This document shows, in pieces, positions 1-10,043 of a stretch of 64,000 nt of DNA. Position 1 is the first letter of the stretch, and the number at the start of each line of letters is the position of its first letter. The notes under the pieces are model-generated. The model searched no databases. It saw only the letters and a list, made by a program, of their open reading frames with translations, and was not told where the DNA came from. The position numbers were made by a program, and so were the translations under genes. The stretch is taken from positions 6,413,533 through 6,477,532 of the forward strand of contig WNKI01000002.1 of NCBI GenBank assembly GCA_015350385.1, in the 5' to 3' direction. This DNA is from Aculops lycopersici. Taxonomy: Eukaryota; Arthropoda; Arachnida; Trombidiformes; Eriophyidae.

Positions 1-333
1 AATCCATTTGATGCGAATTGATAATGATAATAAAATATCTGGGGCGTTAATGGAAGTAGTAATATATCTCTCTCATAATGCTACCGAATTTCGAGCAATA
101 ATTTATAGCGGGATCTTGTGTGAGGGGAACAGGTGAACTTGTCGCGCGATTTTGTGCGTGCTGAACAGCTGACTTTGTTTGTATTGCTCACGTTTCTATT
201 TCCAATCTTGTTGCTCGGAATTTAGTATAAATTTATTCTCGGACAAGTATTTTTAATTTTACTGTTTAGCTAAATTATTGTATTTAACGGCTAGGCATCA
301 AAACATATCCAATATTAGATAGATGCATTGGAT
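1..333. other. 5' flank of WDR24
   Basis: No coding frame or RNA gene is visible. The stretch is AT-rich and presumably holds the WDR24 promoter and 5' UTR. No clear TATA box was seen. Confidence 0.5.
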
Positions 334-2832
334 ATGAAAGATATTTTCCACGAAGAGATTGGCGGCACGGCCACGGCGCTCGCTCTCAACAAGGCTACAA
401 ATTTGGTTGCTGTTGCTGGTCGCAGTATCTTCAAGATTTACTCTATAAAGGACAAGGGATTCGAACAATACATTAACTTGAGAGTCGTCAAGTCCAGTTG
501 CAATGATGTTGCTTGGAATCAGATCGACGATAGTATATTGGCCTCTGCTACGCCCAATGGCGAGATTGTCACATGGAATCTTAATAAGCAGGGCTACTCA
601 AAAATTGACGTGGTCTATCAGGACCACAAGCGAAGTGTAAACAAGATCCACTTCCACTCAAGTGATCCTAATCTACTCATTAGTGGGTCCCAGGATAGCA
701 TCAAGGTATTTGATTTACGACATGGTGAAGCTATTATCGATTATCGAGGCTTGAACGAATCCGTCAGGGACCTACAATTCTCACCCCACAAAGCAAACAC
801 TTTTGTCGCGGTCCAAGACAACGGTTATATTCAGTTGTATGATATTAGAAAGAAGGACAAGTATGAACAATCTTTTCCTGGCCATAATGGGCCGATTCTA
901 GCTTGCGATTGGCACCCCGAGATACCTGACACACTGGCAACTGCTGGCCGGGACATGAACATCAAAGTTTGGAACGTGGCTGGCCACTCACCTGTCACTC
1001 AGCACTGTATTCCCACAATGGAGTCTGTATCGAAAATAAGATGGTCCTACGACAATCGGGATCATATAGCCAGTTGCTCGTTGAAGAGAGACTTCAGCAT
1101 CAATATCTGGGACATTCATCGACCTTTCATCGCTTGCGCTAGATTTACCGAGCCTCACGAGATCACCGTTGGCATGGCTTGGCGACGCGACCTATGTAGC
1201 TTAGTTTCTGTCACCTCAAACGGAAACTCAAATGGAACTTTATATCACTTGCCTATGAGCGAGGCATATAGACCTTTGGAGCATGCAAATCCTGTCGGAA
1301 TGGCTATCAATCCAGATGGTGACATAGCTCTGGCTCTGGGTAACGGATTATTGAGGATGAATTCGAGCAGTGCAAGCACAACAACAAATATTGATACACA
1401 AAGAAATATCACTAGCACAAATGTTACAAATCAATCGTCACCTTCATCCAATCAATCATTGCTTACTAGTCCGCCGCAACAGAACTCGCTACCCTCAAGA
1501 TTCCCATCGAGTTATTCTCGTAGTCGCCAGAGTGCCACTAGAAGATCCCAAGACTCCGCTTTGAGACCCAAGATTAGTAGCCGCAGTCAGTTGGATGTTT
1601 ATAAGTGTACGGAAATGAATTGGTTTGTAAAGACAGCACGAGAGTACCAACTTTCGAATAGGCCACTAGCGGAGTTGTGTGATCACAATGCGGAAGTTTG
1701 TGCGAAACTGAGACGATTCCAAATTTGTCAAACTTGGAAGATCTTGAAACTGTTCTATGCAAACATAACAACTGCAACCACATCTACGGCTGGACCATCT
1801 ACTTCGAATGCAGCCACACAGGCTCAACTAAATGCTTTAAGCACAAGTGCAACAGGTAGCAAGAATATGTTGGCCGATGGAGATAGTATGTCGATTGATA
1901 GTCAGATTCAAGTTGGATCGGAGTTCTCTTATATATCAAAGAATCAAGCCTCACGTAATGCCTCAATGCAACCAAAGATCATCTCAGTTGGAATGAATGA
2001 AACTATGATTGACGACATATCACTTGCAGGATCAGAACAATCGAACGGAAGCACCGACGAATGGTTAACCCACGAAGCTTTGGCCTATGAGGCCTTTCAA
2101 CCGAAGCATGATATATGTGGTCGAGTAGAGCGACTTATGGACCATAAATTAGACGACTCTCACAGTAGCTCGGGCTCCAGTAATCATGACGAAGACTATC
2201 TGATACAGAAAGACCCCACCAATTCTGTCAGGACACTTACCGGTAACAACGCACCTATTGACAGTGAGACTGATTTGAAAATATCACAATTTTTCAACAC
2301 TAAAGCATATCAATTCAAGTTTTACGAGATCATAGCAGATGTTATAGCGGACGTTCTGAAGTACCATGTTGATAATAGTGATGTTCAAAGTGCTGTCTCT
2401 ATACTTATAGTGCTTGGAGACCGTATCAAGAACATTGTGAACGAGCGTATACCTGAGGTAGATCGGGAATCTTGGTACTATTCCTACATCGACTTACTAA
2501 GTAAATTTCAACTATGGAACGTAATGGCTCAAGTCATCAATTTGAGTCCATTAAACAACATCAACTCTATCAACCAAACCTCAACCACCATCTATACCAC
2601 CTGCGGAACGTGCAATCGACCTCTTAATGGAAAAGTAAGCTGGATTTGTGATAGATGCAAGACTAAACCTTCTGAGTGTTCCGTGTGTCATGGGGTTGTG
2701 GCGGGATTGATGGCTTGGTGCCAGGGTTGCTACCATGGTGGCCACCTGATCCACATGAACCAATGGTTCTCGGAGAAAGATTTCTGTCCCACTGGATGTG
2801 GACATATGTGTGAGCTAAGTCAATGGAGATAG
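334..2832 (+). CDS. WDR24: WDR24, GATOR2 subunit
   Basis: WD-repeat subunit of GATOR2, the lysosome-associated complex that relieves GATOR1 inhibition of mTORC1 under amino-acid sufficiency. An N-terminal beta-propeller spans about residues 10-330, with WD signatures such as ISGSQDSIKVFDLRHGE and LATAGRDMNIKVWNV. A serine/asparagine-rich linker follows, then a helical region (about 650-740). The C-terminal Cys/His zinc module (about 755-832) holds CGTCNRPL, CDRCK, CSVCHGVV, CQGCYHGGH and CPTGCGH and ends in CELSQWR, typical of WDR24. The 832-residue length fits the family. The frame is open from a TTG at 328, but the first ATG is at 334 and is chosen. It is one exon. The stop lies 77 nt from the stop of the convergent SRP19 gene. 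Confidence 0.93.
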   Translation: MKDIFHEEIGGTATALALNKATNLVAVAGRSIFKIYSIKDKGFEQYINLRVVKSSCNDVAWNQIDDSILASATPNGEIVTWNLNKQGYSKIDVVYQDHKRSVNKIHFHSSDPNLLISGSQDSIKVFDLRHGEAIIDYRGLNESVRDLQFSPHKANTFVAVQDNGYIQLYDIRKKDKYEQSFPGHNGPILACDWHPEIPDTLATAGRDMNIKVWNVAGHSPVTQHCIPTMESVSKIRWSYDNRDHIASCSLKRDFSINIWDIHRPFIACARFTEPHEITVGMAWRRDLCSLVSVTSNGNSNGTLYHLPMSEAYRPLEHANPVGMAINPDGDIALALGNGLLRMNSSSASTTTNIDTQRNITSTNVTNQSSPSSNQSLLTSPPQQNSLPSRFPSSYSRSRQSATRRSQDSALRPKISSRSQLDVYKCTEMNWFVKTAREYQLSNRPLAELCDHNAEVCAKLRRFQICQTWKILKLFYANITTATTSTAGPSTSNAATQAQLNALSTSATGSKNMLADGDSMSIDSQIQVGSEFSYISKNQASRNASMQPKIISVGMNETMIDDISLAGSEQSNGSTDEWLTHEALAYEAFQPKHDICGRVERLMDHKLDDSHSSSGSSNHDEDYLIQKDPTNSVRTLTGNNAPIDSETDLKISQFFNTKAYQFKFYEIIADVIADVLKYHVDNSDVQSAVSILIVLGDRIKNIVNERIPEVDRESWYYSYIDLLSKFQLWNVMAQVINLSPLNNINSINQTSTTIYTTCGTCNRPLNGKVSWICDRCKTKPSECSVCHGVVAGLMAWCQGCYHGGHLIHMNQWFSEKDFCPTGCGHMCELSQWR

Positions 2833-2890
2833 TAGAAGTAAATGTTTCCCTCCTAAACTGTGCAAGTCGCTCGATTTATATAAATCTAAG

Positions 2891-2896
2891 TTTATT
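2891..2896 (-). terminator. poly(A) signal for SRP19
   Basis: AATAAA on the minus strand (TTTATT on plus) 14 nt downstream of the SRP19 stop, inside the 77-nt gap between the convergent WDR24 and SRP19 stops. The two 3' ends must be very short or overlap. Confidence 0.6.
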
Positions 2897-2909
2897 TGCA
2901 TGATTGTCA

Positions 2910-3302
2910 TCATTTCTTCTTCTTCTTAGATTTACCCGATGGCTGATTGTCGGCTGAATGGCCTGGCGCTGGGCCAGACTTTTCTCTCACCTCATTGATA
3001 CGTTTGGCGCAAGCAACCAGGATTTCGCGTTTACTATTGAGACTGTTCTTCGAGGGATTAGTGTTTGTGTACTTGACTCGCCAACAATATAGCTCTTTGT
3101 CTGATTCACGACAGTATTTCTTGCCTTCAGCGTCCACTTGAAATCCTTTGAGAGCCCTCAAGGCGTCAACCACCTCAGCAGGTTTTGGATCTGCCACAGC
3201 AAATTGCAAAGGTATTCTTCGACCTTTTGCAACTGTTCTATTTTTGTTGATGTAGGCAGGGTATAGAATGTTGGGTTTCTTATCTGTGTTGGCTTCGGCC
3301 AT
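2910..3302 (-). CDS. SRP19: signal recognition particle 19 kDa protein
   Basis: SRP19 binds the tips of helices 6 and 8 of SRP RNA and lets SRP54 join the particle, for co-translational targeting to the ER. The 130-residue length is close to the usual 140. The family core is visible: ILYPAYINKNRTVAKGRRIP (residues about 12-31), the AVADPKPAEVVDALRAL helix, CRESDKELYCWRVKY and a terminal lysine tract (GKSKKKKK). The single-exon start ATG at 3302 gives the expected short N-terminus. It is convergent with WDR24 and its 5' end faces RAB3GAP1, whose ATG is 253 bp away, so the two probably share a divergent promoter. Confidence 0.93.
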   Translation of the reverse strand: MAEANTDKKPNILYPAYINKNRTVAKGRRIPLQFAVADPKPAEVVDALRALKGFQVDAEGKKYCRESDKELYCWRVKYTNTNPSKNSLNSKREILVACAKRINEVREKSGPAPGHSADNQPSGKSKKKKK

Positions 3303-3555
3303 TTTGGTACAATTATGATATTGAATTAATAGGAAAAATGGGTTACTTTTGTGGGCTTTAATTCATGTGTTTGCGAAGGTAAACATTAGAAATCGTTCAA
3401 TCAGGTGGAGTTGTTTTTTAGTGCTCGCTGGAGTAGGCTCCTCCTGCCTCAATTGCACGCAATGTTTTCTATGACTGCTCGGCCCCTTCCAGTTGTGAAT
3501 CATAGATTGTGATACAGACCATCCATGTGTCTCAATAAATTCATCAGATATTAAA

Positions 3556-5265
3556 ATGAATGACCATCTCATCAAGGGTAGAGGCGTATTCGAGATCACC
3601 GATCATACAACAGCATCGGATTGGGAAAGGTTCATCGCAAATATCGAAGAAATATTAACAGATTGGAAGTTAAATAAGCGACTCGATGTATCTAATGATT
3701 ATTGTGAATTGCCACCTGGTTTCATCTCACGAGGTCTATGGCACGAAAAACACGACCAGCTGAGGTTTGGAAATGTTACCTTTGATCTCAGATACCAATA
3801 CCTGGACGACTCCTCTCTGAAGGCGAAGTTGGAGCAAGATAAAGAGGCCAAACTTCGAGCATCAAAACAAGATACGCCAGAGGAGGAAGAAGAGGACAGA
3901 GATATTATTACAAGCGAGGGCCAGACTGGTGAAGACGGTCGAGAACCATTATTTACTATACCAAAAGAGGATGAAAAAGAGCATGGCGAGCATGAATTGC
4001 CAGAAGATATGCCCGAATGCCTATGGGATTTGCATTCTACATCCAACGACTTTGCCTCCAAGGCTCACTGTCTAGTCAGGTGGTACAATTTGAGAAAATT
4101 TCTTATTATATCGCCGAGAGGAGATACAATAATTACCGAGGACAAATGCAAACTTGTGCAAAGTTCTGCTAGCATTGCATTAGCAAACATTGATTGTCAC
4201 ATTCCAATGTTTGTGCAAATTCACAATCCTAAAAATCATTACTACCAAGGAATCTCCGAGCACTTGAACATTCGCACGATGTACGAGATGGTATTTTTCA
4301 AGCAAAACTTGAAACAGTATAGCTATCTATCAGAATTGGTTGGTATGTTTCGCGAGAAGATTGGTGGCAATCTAAGTGATCCCATTACGGCAACAATCCG
4401 ACTGAACTACTGCCTTAGTAGCTTCGATCTATTCGTTAGTCCTCATGAACAATTTACAGGCATTGAACACGAGGACGATGATGATGATGATGGCGCAAAG
4501 AAAGAGTTGTTGCGAATGACATCGGCCAAGAAGGACAGAAAGCGTAAAAGTGGACCCTTGGCTCAGGATATGCGAAGTGGTGCAACATTTGAGCAGGTTA
4601 ATGAAGCTCTGGAAGATTGTGTACCTCATCCATATAGAATTTTAAGATATCTACATGTGGCAGCTTTATGGCCACCAATGTCAGATAAGGTCGTCACAGA
4701 CTCGCAGGTCCATAGTGACCTAGACCCTGCCGAAGCGCCCATTTGGACACTCAGGTGTGTATCTAGTGACAATTGCAATATTAAGATTGTTCATGAGACT
4801 CGAGTGGTATACGATCTCTTGAAAACAGCTGTAGATTTTTCATATGATAGACTCGATGCTAGTCAAGCATTTGCCGATTGCACCAGAGAAGAATTGAATG
4901 CTCAGTGCTTGAGAATAAGTTACGAGCTGGCGACTCAGCCAGAGGTTGTTGTCTCAAGGAGCAATTCAGATAGCATAAGAAAAGTTCTAGCCTTATTATT
5001 TCACCGAGCTACCGAGTTATTTGGCGATCCGGATGCACTCGACGAGATTGCTGGCCAGTTGAAGAAGCAGCAACCTGTGTCATTGAACGAAATCTACCGC
5101 AACTTCAAGAGACAGAAGCCATCGGTGAAGGAATTTATCATACGAGCTCAAATCTCACGCCCATTCAATCCCATCATAAGTCCAGCTCTACCACAGCGAA
5201 TGTTTTGTACCATTTGCCCTGAAGAGTTTAGACTTTGTGGCGCCTTCAGCGAACTATGCAACTAA
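3556..5265 (+). CDS. RAB3GAP1: RAB3GAP1 homologue lacking catalytic block
   Basis: Homologue of the catalytic subunit of Rab3GAP, which with RAB3GAP2 is a RAB3 GAP and RAB18 GEF at ER and vesicle membranes. N-terminal match: VFEITDHTTASDWERFIAN. Middle match: LWPPMSDKVVTDSQVHSDLD (about residues 373-392). C-terminal match: KEFIIRAQISRP and ALPQRMFCTI...FRLCGAFS. The protein has 569 residues against about 980 in human. After WTLRCV (about residue 396) it jumps almost directly to the C-terminal helices, so the roughly 400-residue part including the conserved Rab3GAP catalytic domain (the family's NPGC.LEDFVRWYSP-type region) is absent. The reading frame is continuous through the join with no intron. 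It could be a domain-deleted paralogue with a full copy elsewhere. Acidic stretches occur at about 105-130 and 305-315. Confidence 0.9.
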   Translation: MNDHLIKGRGVFEITDHTTASDWERFIANIEEILTDWKLNKRLDVSNDYCELPPGFISRGLWHEKHDQLRFGNVTFDLRYQYLDDSSLKAKLEQDKEAKLRASKQDTPEEEEEDRDIITSEGQTGEDGREPLFTIPKEDEKEHGEHELPEDMPECLWDLHSTSNDFASKAHCLVRWYNLRKFLIISPRGDTIITEDKCKLVQSSASIALANIDCHIPMFVQIHNPKNHYYQGISEHLNIRTMYEMVFFKQNLKQYSYLSELVGMFREKIGGNLSDPITATIRLNYCLSSFDLFVSPHEQFTGIEHEDDDDDDGAKKELLRMTSAKKDRKRKSGPLAQDMRSGATFEQVNEALEDCVPHPYRILRYLHVAALWPPMSDKVVTDSQVHSDLDPAEAPIWTLRCVSSDNCNIKIVHETRVVYDLLKTAVDFSYDRLDASQAFADCTREELNAQCLRISYELATQPEVVVSRSNSDSIRKVLALLFHRATELFGDPDALDEIAGQLKKQQPVSLNEIYRNFKRQKPSVKEFIIRAQISRPFNPIISPALPQRMFCTICPEEFRLCGAFSELCN

Positions 5266-5269
5266 TAAA
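5264..5269 (+). terminator. poly(A) signal overlapping stop codon
   Basis: AATAAA whose first two bases are the last two bases of the RAB3GAP1 TAA stop (ACTAATAAAG). No other obvious signal follows closely, so the 3' UTR is probably only a few tens of bases. Confidence 0.55.
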
Positions 5270-5847
5270 GGTTATTGCGAGGTATCACAGTTCAACGTTC
5301 GATCGAATAAACGCGAAATCTAACCCTAAAATCAGATCATATGGATGCGATAGTGCTCGTTGTGGCAAAAAGTTTTATTGCAATCCACGTACCCTCGCCT
5401 CCAACTTCGTCGTGACAGGTGCCAAGTTCTGCATTCACCGCCGATCCACCTGCTGTTCCCACGTGTGATCCTTTGATGGCCGCTCTTGGCGACCACAACA
5501 AAAGACCTTTGTTGTTGTTGTTGCCGCTGCTGTTAAGCGACAACCTGTTGCACTGTGCTCTCGTTATTTGTCCCGGAGTTCGAACAATGAACGCGCCACT
5601 GATACAGTTTTCCTATGCCTCATAACATCGTTTAGTGGCAGATCCCGCTCTCCCGTCCGCAACATTCCCGGCAGTTGATTACTCAATCTTACGATCTACT
5701 TTCGGTGAATCAAAACACTAGCCTATCAAAAAGAAACTGAACCACATAAACCACAACCAGCGCCACTAAACAAGTCGTGTTGGCTCCCTATCAAAGTTCC
5801 TAAAGAAGCGTCAAATTTCAACAATCACTCGAAAACTATCCCACAAG
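5270..5847. other. intergenic, NAGA promoter region
   Basis: About 580 bp. It contains a short TTG-repeat stretch near 5510-5525 and no convincing coding frame. It presumably holds the promoter and 5' UTR of the downstream glycosidase. Confidence 0.5.
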
Positions 5848-7203
5848 ATGATCACAAGTCGAGCCAATATAAAAATCCTTTCCCTTCTAACATTATTGCT
5901 TATCTCAAAACTAGACAATGTTGTCTCTTTGAACAATGGACTCGCATTGACACCACCGATGGGATGGCTAGCTTGGGAGCGTTATGTTTGCGAAACTAAC
6001 TGCATTGATTATCCCGATGAATGCATTAACTCCAATCTATTTCTTGAGATGGGCAAACGACTAGTTGCCGATGGCTATAGAAAGGTTGGTTACGAGTATG
6101 TCAACATCGATGATTGTTGGTCAACAAGGCATAGAGACGAGTCTAGCTCTCAGTTGATACCTGAACCATCGAGATTCCCATCGATGAGCGAGTTGTCGAT
6201 TGAACTTCACGCATTAGATCTCAAGATTGGAATCTATGGCGACTGCGGCACTGAAACTTGTCAAGGATTTCCGGGTCAATTGAAGTATGAATCCAACTTA
6301 ACCGGCAACTACTTCAAGGTTGACGCCAAGACCTTCGCCGAATGGTCCATAGATTCTTTCAAGTTCGATGGTTGCTATCTAAACATTTCCCGAGCAGCAG
6401 CTTTATGTCCCCTGATGGGCGATGCTCTCAACAAAACTGGACGTCCAATGTTATTCTCATGCTCGTGGCCCGCTTACGAGAATGATGAGGACATTCCTAC
6501 AGATTGGGATTTGGTGGTTGAAAAGTGCAACCTGTGGCGGGCATTCGGCGATATTGAGGACTCGTGGAAGAGTGTCCTGGAAACTATCGACTACTTTGTC
6601 AAGAAACAAGATCTCGTTGTCAAGTATCACGGGCCAGGCCATTGGTTTGACGCCGATCAGCTTGTAATTGGTAACTTCGGTTTGAGTCTAGAACAGGAGC
6701 GAGCACAGATGGCTATTTGGTCGATTTGGGCATCGCCATTGTATATGAGCAACGACTTGCGTAATATTAGTAAGCAATCTATGGAGATCTTGCAAAACAA
6801 GTACGTTATTGATGTTAACCAGGACAAATTTGGTGTTTTTGGTTTGATGGTTGCCGAGCGATCAAAATATTTGCAAGTTTTCATGAAACCTGTTGAGCCA
6901 GTACAAAATGGATGTCCTTCATATGTAATCGTCTTCTTCGACAGAAGGACTTTAGGAAATGGACGCAATGCTAGTTTTAAGCTGGCACCCCTTGTCAGTG
7001 CACTTCACGCTAAGCTCGATGCAGCCTCAAAGCAATGGTTGAGATGGTCTCAATGTAAGTCTCGCAACGCTACTATGGATGCTTTCGATCTATTTGATGA
7101 CTATAAAAAGATAGGCAAACAGTTAGATCTCCAGAATGATATCTTAAGATTGCGCGTAGATCCTAGCGGCGTTCGAATGGTCAAGCTTGTGGAATCCAAG
7201 TGA
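5848..7203 (+). CDS. NAGA: lysosomal alpha-N-acetylgalactosaminidase (GH27)
   Basis: GH27 glycosidase that removes terminal alpha-GalNAc (and some alpha-galactose) from glycolipids and glycoproteins in lysosomes. An N-terminal signal peptide (about residues 1-28, core ILSLLTLLLISKL) precedes the family start LNNGLALTPPMGWLAWERY. The nucleophile Asp is in SFKFDGCYLN (D174). The acid/base Asp is in RAFGDIEDSW (D235). The specificity loop reads CSWPAYE with Ser and Ala, the NAGA type; alpha-galactosidase A has Glu and Leu there. GPGHWFDADQLVIGNFGLS is conserved. Length is 451 residues against about 411 in human. It is single exon with several N-glycosylation sequons (NLT, NIS, NKT). The NAGA rather than GLA call rests on the loop residues. 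Confidence 0.92.
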   Translation: MITSRANIKILSLLTLLLISKLDNVVSLNNGLALTPPMGWLAWERYVCETNCIDYPDECINSNLFLEMGKRLVADGYRKVGYEYVNIDDCWSTRHRDESSSQLIPEPSRFPSMSELSIELHALDLKIGIYGDCGTETCQGFPGQLKYESNLTGNYFKVDAKTFAEWSIDSFKFDGCYLNISRAAALCPLMGDALNKTGRPMLFSCSWPAYENDEDIPTDWDLVVEKCNLWRAFGDIEDSWKSVLETIDYFVKKQDLVVKYHGPGHWFDADQLVIGNFGLSLEQERAQMAIWSIWASPLYMSNDLRNISKQSMEILQNKYVIDVNQDKFGVFGLMVAERSKYLQVFMKPVEPVQNGCPSYVIVFFDRRTLGNGRNASFKLAPLVSALHAKLDAASKQWLRWSQCKSRNATMDAFDLFDDYKKIGKQLDLQNDILRLRVDPSGVRMVKLVESK

Positions 7204-7659
7204 ATGCAGTGTATGACGTGGAATCCATATCCTGTGTAACTGCTCAATTAACTTATGAATATATGATTGTATACAATGATATGTAGATGAATCTGTTGAT
7301 GATTCATGATGGATTTTTATTAAACTTCCACACCTTCAAACAGGTACCTGGGTTCCAACGATAAATCGGTGAGTTGTGGAAAAGTTGGCTCGTATCGCGG
7401 TCTCTCTCACTGTTTCCCCCCTTGAAGAATACTTTGGAAGTGAATGAACGATTGTGCCTTAGGTGGGGGAAAAAATAAGCACTCCCAACATGTGTGCTTA
7501 TTTTGTTGACCCTTGTGAACACGCATTTGTTAAAGAATTCGAGTAACATCAAATAAGTTATGGCCCCTCCAGACTAACTTATATTTATTAATGAACCACT
7601 CCAATCTTTTGAATGTATGCTAATTTTGACCTAACTGTGAATACAATCGAACAAGTAAG
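7204..7659. other. intergenic NAGA-INTS13
   Basis: About 455 bp holding the NAGA 3' UTR and the INTS13 5' flank. An 82-codon minus-strand frame (7304-7552) has no recognisable similarity and is not called. Confidence 0.45.
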
Positions 7660-9996
7660 ATGAGCAGAATCAAGACTACTTCAACAGAAAGCCGGCCGAC
7701 GCATCTGGAGAGCTGGTCATCGATAAGCAAGAAGACAGTGTTTGTTCTCGACAAATCGAATTACTTCACCCAAGTATCTAGTGGTCATTCTATCATTGGT
7801 GATCCTCAAAAAGAAGCTTCGAAGAGGCAAACATCTACTGCCAATGAAACACCGATTGAACCTTTCGATCGGTCATTGTGGACCTGCACTGTCGAGGCTG
7901 TCGTTGGATACTCGAGGATTGTTTGGGATTTGTTCTCGCCAGACCAACGTTGCATATCAATCATAGCCATAAACCCTCAAGGATCTCGAGCACCATCTTC
8001 ATCTGCAGCATCAGGTTTGAGTCATCAGCAGGAGTTTGTGGAAAAGCTATGTAGTTGGCGAGACGAAGATCAAAACCTCGACCACCTGATGAACTCTCTG
8101 GGCAAACAGAGTTATCCTCACCAATCAAATGGAAAATTGAAGAAACTTGAAGACATTTCATCACTGCCCAACTGCAACTCAGAATCATTACCCCTTATCA
8201 ATACCCTCGACCAGGCTCTCGCCGAATTGAGTCATTCGACCCACAGTCAGGTGGAATCTCAGCACCAGAGACAATCCTCACCAACGAGATCTTCATCCCC
8301 AAGCTTACATTCCCAATTAATACAGCAACAAACCTCAGAGAATGATAACAATGGGCGAGTTGTGCTGATTTCCTCGTTTCAAAATCAAAATAGCATTGAC
8401 GAAATATCGAAAAAATTTGAGTTCCTCCTCAAGAATAAGAACGAATTTATTAAATCTCAATTTGGGCGCAACAATATCAACTTCAAAACCATCAACTACT
8501 GTGATCTCGTTATTGTAAACACATTTCCCATCCACGACACTGGATTATGTTCCAAGATTCACAACTCCGACTCATTTCGTCCAAATTTACATGTTTCAAT
8601 CTATTCAGTTAGCTCAGGTAGGAATATTGCTGGGTTACTAAACAATCTTTGCCTCCAACACCACAACTTGAGATCTACAACCATAACAGGAATTCCTATG
8701 AAAGAGGAACAGAATGCCAGTTCATCGTCACAGTACGACGTTGAGGTTGTTCATTGCTCCTCTATTCATGACGAGATTATTAAGAAGGCCACACCACCTC
8801 TCGTTGAAGATGTTGTCGAGGTTATAGATAGAAATGGATTCCCCTGTGAGTCGTTCAAATTGAGCTGGTGTACTCCGAAATACTTCTCCTTGCAGTTAGA
8901 TCATTGTGTTGCGACCTCAAGGATAACTGCGGTTGATGTGAACTCAAGACCATCGTCTTGTTTGACAAACTTTCTACTCAATGGAAGAGCAGTTATGTTA
9001 GAGATATTCAAGTCTAAAAACAATCGGACAGCAACCCATGTGTTGGCAAGCCACAACGGCGAGCTCTACATCCACAGCCTTGCTACAAGTCAGTCGAAAC
9101 AAGCTCTTTCTGATGCTCCCTCGATCACGGATCAGCTAGGTGGCAAAGTTGGTGATTATCGAGCAAATGACTTTGCCGCTTTTATGAAACAACACACTTT
9201 AACGAAGGCTCACCTACAGGAAGAGCCCTTAACTAGAACGAGCAATATCCTAAGACGTCAAACTCTCTATTGGCCAATCTCATTGGGTCATACCATATTA
9301 TTGAACATTCCCAACATCCTTGGCAAACTAACTCAAATCATCCCTAAGGAGTCGCTTACCCTAGGTGAAATCGACGAGTGCCGACGAGCCATAGATAATC
9401 TCGTCAAAGCTGAACGCGAGGGCCAAGGACTACCCTCGGTCTCAATAGTTGAGCTAATGAAGAATCCAAGCAGTGGCAACGCAGGTAGTAATCAATCTAA
9501 GAGTGGCAATCAAAAGTTGGAGCAATTGTATAGGTTATTATGGAACGAATTGGAACACTTTTTGCGCATACACTCGTCGACGCTCGAACATGAGGCTGTA
9601 GTTGAATATTTACTAGAGAAACATGGCGACAAGAAATCAGCTACCCAAACTAGTGGGGGCAAGTCGGTCACAGCACGCGGAGCCAAGAGAGCAGCTGGCC
9701 GTAGAGACTCGTCTAGCTCGTCGAGTCCAACACCTAAGAGATTATCTGTGGCCAAGACCGAAAAACTGCTGCCGGAGGTTGGCGCCGAACTGGATCCAAA
9801 TTATCAAAGGAATTCAATGTTCTTCAAAACTGGTTTCAGTTTATTCAATACATGGACACAATTGTATCACCTTTACCACAAGAGCAAGAGTAAATTGACC
9901 TTTGTTGGTCGGAATCCCCCACTAGAGGAGCTGCAACAGCAGCCACCGCCTCAAGCACAAGCTCAAGCTCAACCGGAAGCTAGTGGCCAAATGTGA
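7660..9996 (+). CDS. INTS13: Integrator subunit 13 / asunder
   Basis: Integrator complex subunit 13 (asunder in flies), part of the snRNA 3'-processing machinery, with roles in enhancer function and dynein localisation in mitosis and spermatogenesis. Conserved blocks in order: KKTVFVLDKSNYF near the N-terminus (VWA-like start), LWTCTVEAVVGYSRIVWDLF, ITGIPMKEEQNASSSSQYDV, LSWCTPKYF, VDVNSRPSSCLTNFLLNGRA (about 427-446), LASHNGELYIHSL, then TLYWPISLGHTIL and QLYRLLWNELE. A basic Ser-rich stretch (about 690-705) resembles the nuclear-localisation region. The tail is Gln/Ala-rich. Length is 778 residues against about 706 in human. It is single exon. The stop lies 47 bp from the stop of the convergent fatty acyl-CoA reductase; ATTAAA at 10051-10056, inside that gene's last exon, may be its poly(A) signal. 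Confidence 0.92.
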   Translation: MSRIKTTSTESRPTHLESWSSISKKTVFVLDKSNYFTQVSSGHSIIGDPQKEASKRQTSTANETPIEPFDRSLWTCTVEAVVGYSRIVWDLFSPDQRCISIIAINPQGSRAPSSSAASGLSHQQEFVEKLCSWRDEDQNLDHLMNSLGKQSYPHQSNGKLKKLEDISSLPNCNSESLPLINTLDQALAELSHSTHSQVESQHQRQSSPTRSSSPSLHSQLIQQQTSENDNNGRVVLISSFQNQNSIDEISKKFEFLLKNKNEFIKSQFGRNNINFKTINYCDLVIVNTFPIHDTGLCSKIHNSDSFRPNLHVSIYSVSSGRNIAGLLNNLCLQHHNLRSTTITGIPMKEEQNASSSSQYDVEVVHCSSIHDEIIKKATPPLVEDVVEVIDRNGFPCESFKLSWCTPKYFSLQLDHCVATSRITAVDVNSRPSSCLTNFLLNGRAVMLEIFKSKNNRTATHVLASHNGELYIHSLATSQSKQALSDAPSITDQLGGKVGDYRANDFAAFMKQHTLTKAHLQEEPLTRTSNILRRQTLYWPISLGHTILLNIPNILGKLTQIIPKESLTLGEIDECRRAIDNLVKAEREGQGLPSVSIVELMKNPSSGNAGSNQSKSGNQKLEQLYRLLWNELEHFLRIHSSTLEHEAVVEYLLEKHGDKKSATQTSGGKSVTARGAKRAAGRRDSSSSSSPTPKRLSVAKTEKLLPEVGAELDPNYQRNSMFFKTGFSLFNTWTQLYHLYHKSKSKLTFVGRNPPLEELQQQPPPQAQAQAQPEASGQM

Positions 9997-10043
9997 TGTT
10001 CTGTTGGAAATGTACAAATATTTTGTACAGCTAGGCTTTCGAT

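Noticed and set aside
328..333. TTG as WDR24 start (likewise TTG or GTG starts at 45959, 41966, 48611, 62637)
   Set aside because: Non-ATG starts are not expected in an animal nuclear gene; the next in-frame ATG was used.
5235..5625. Short frames after RAB3GAP1 as a continuation or missing C-terminus
   Set aside because: The family's C-terminal block is already present before the stop at 5265.
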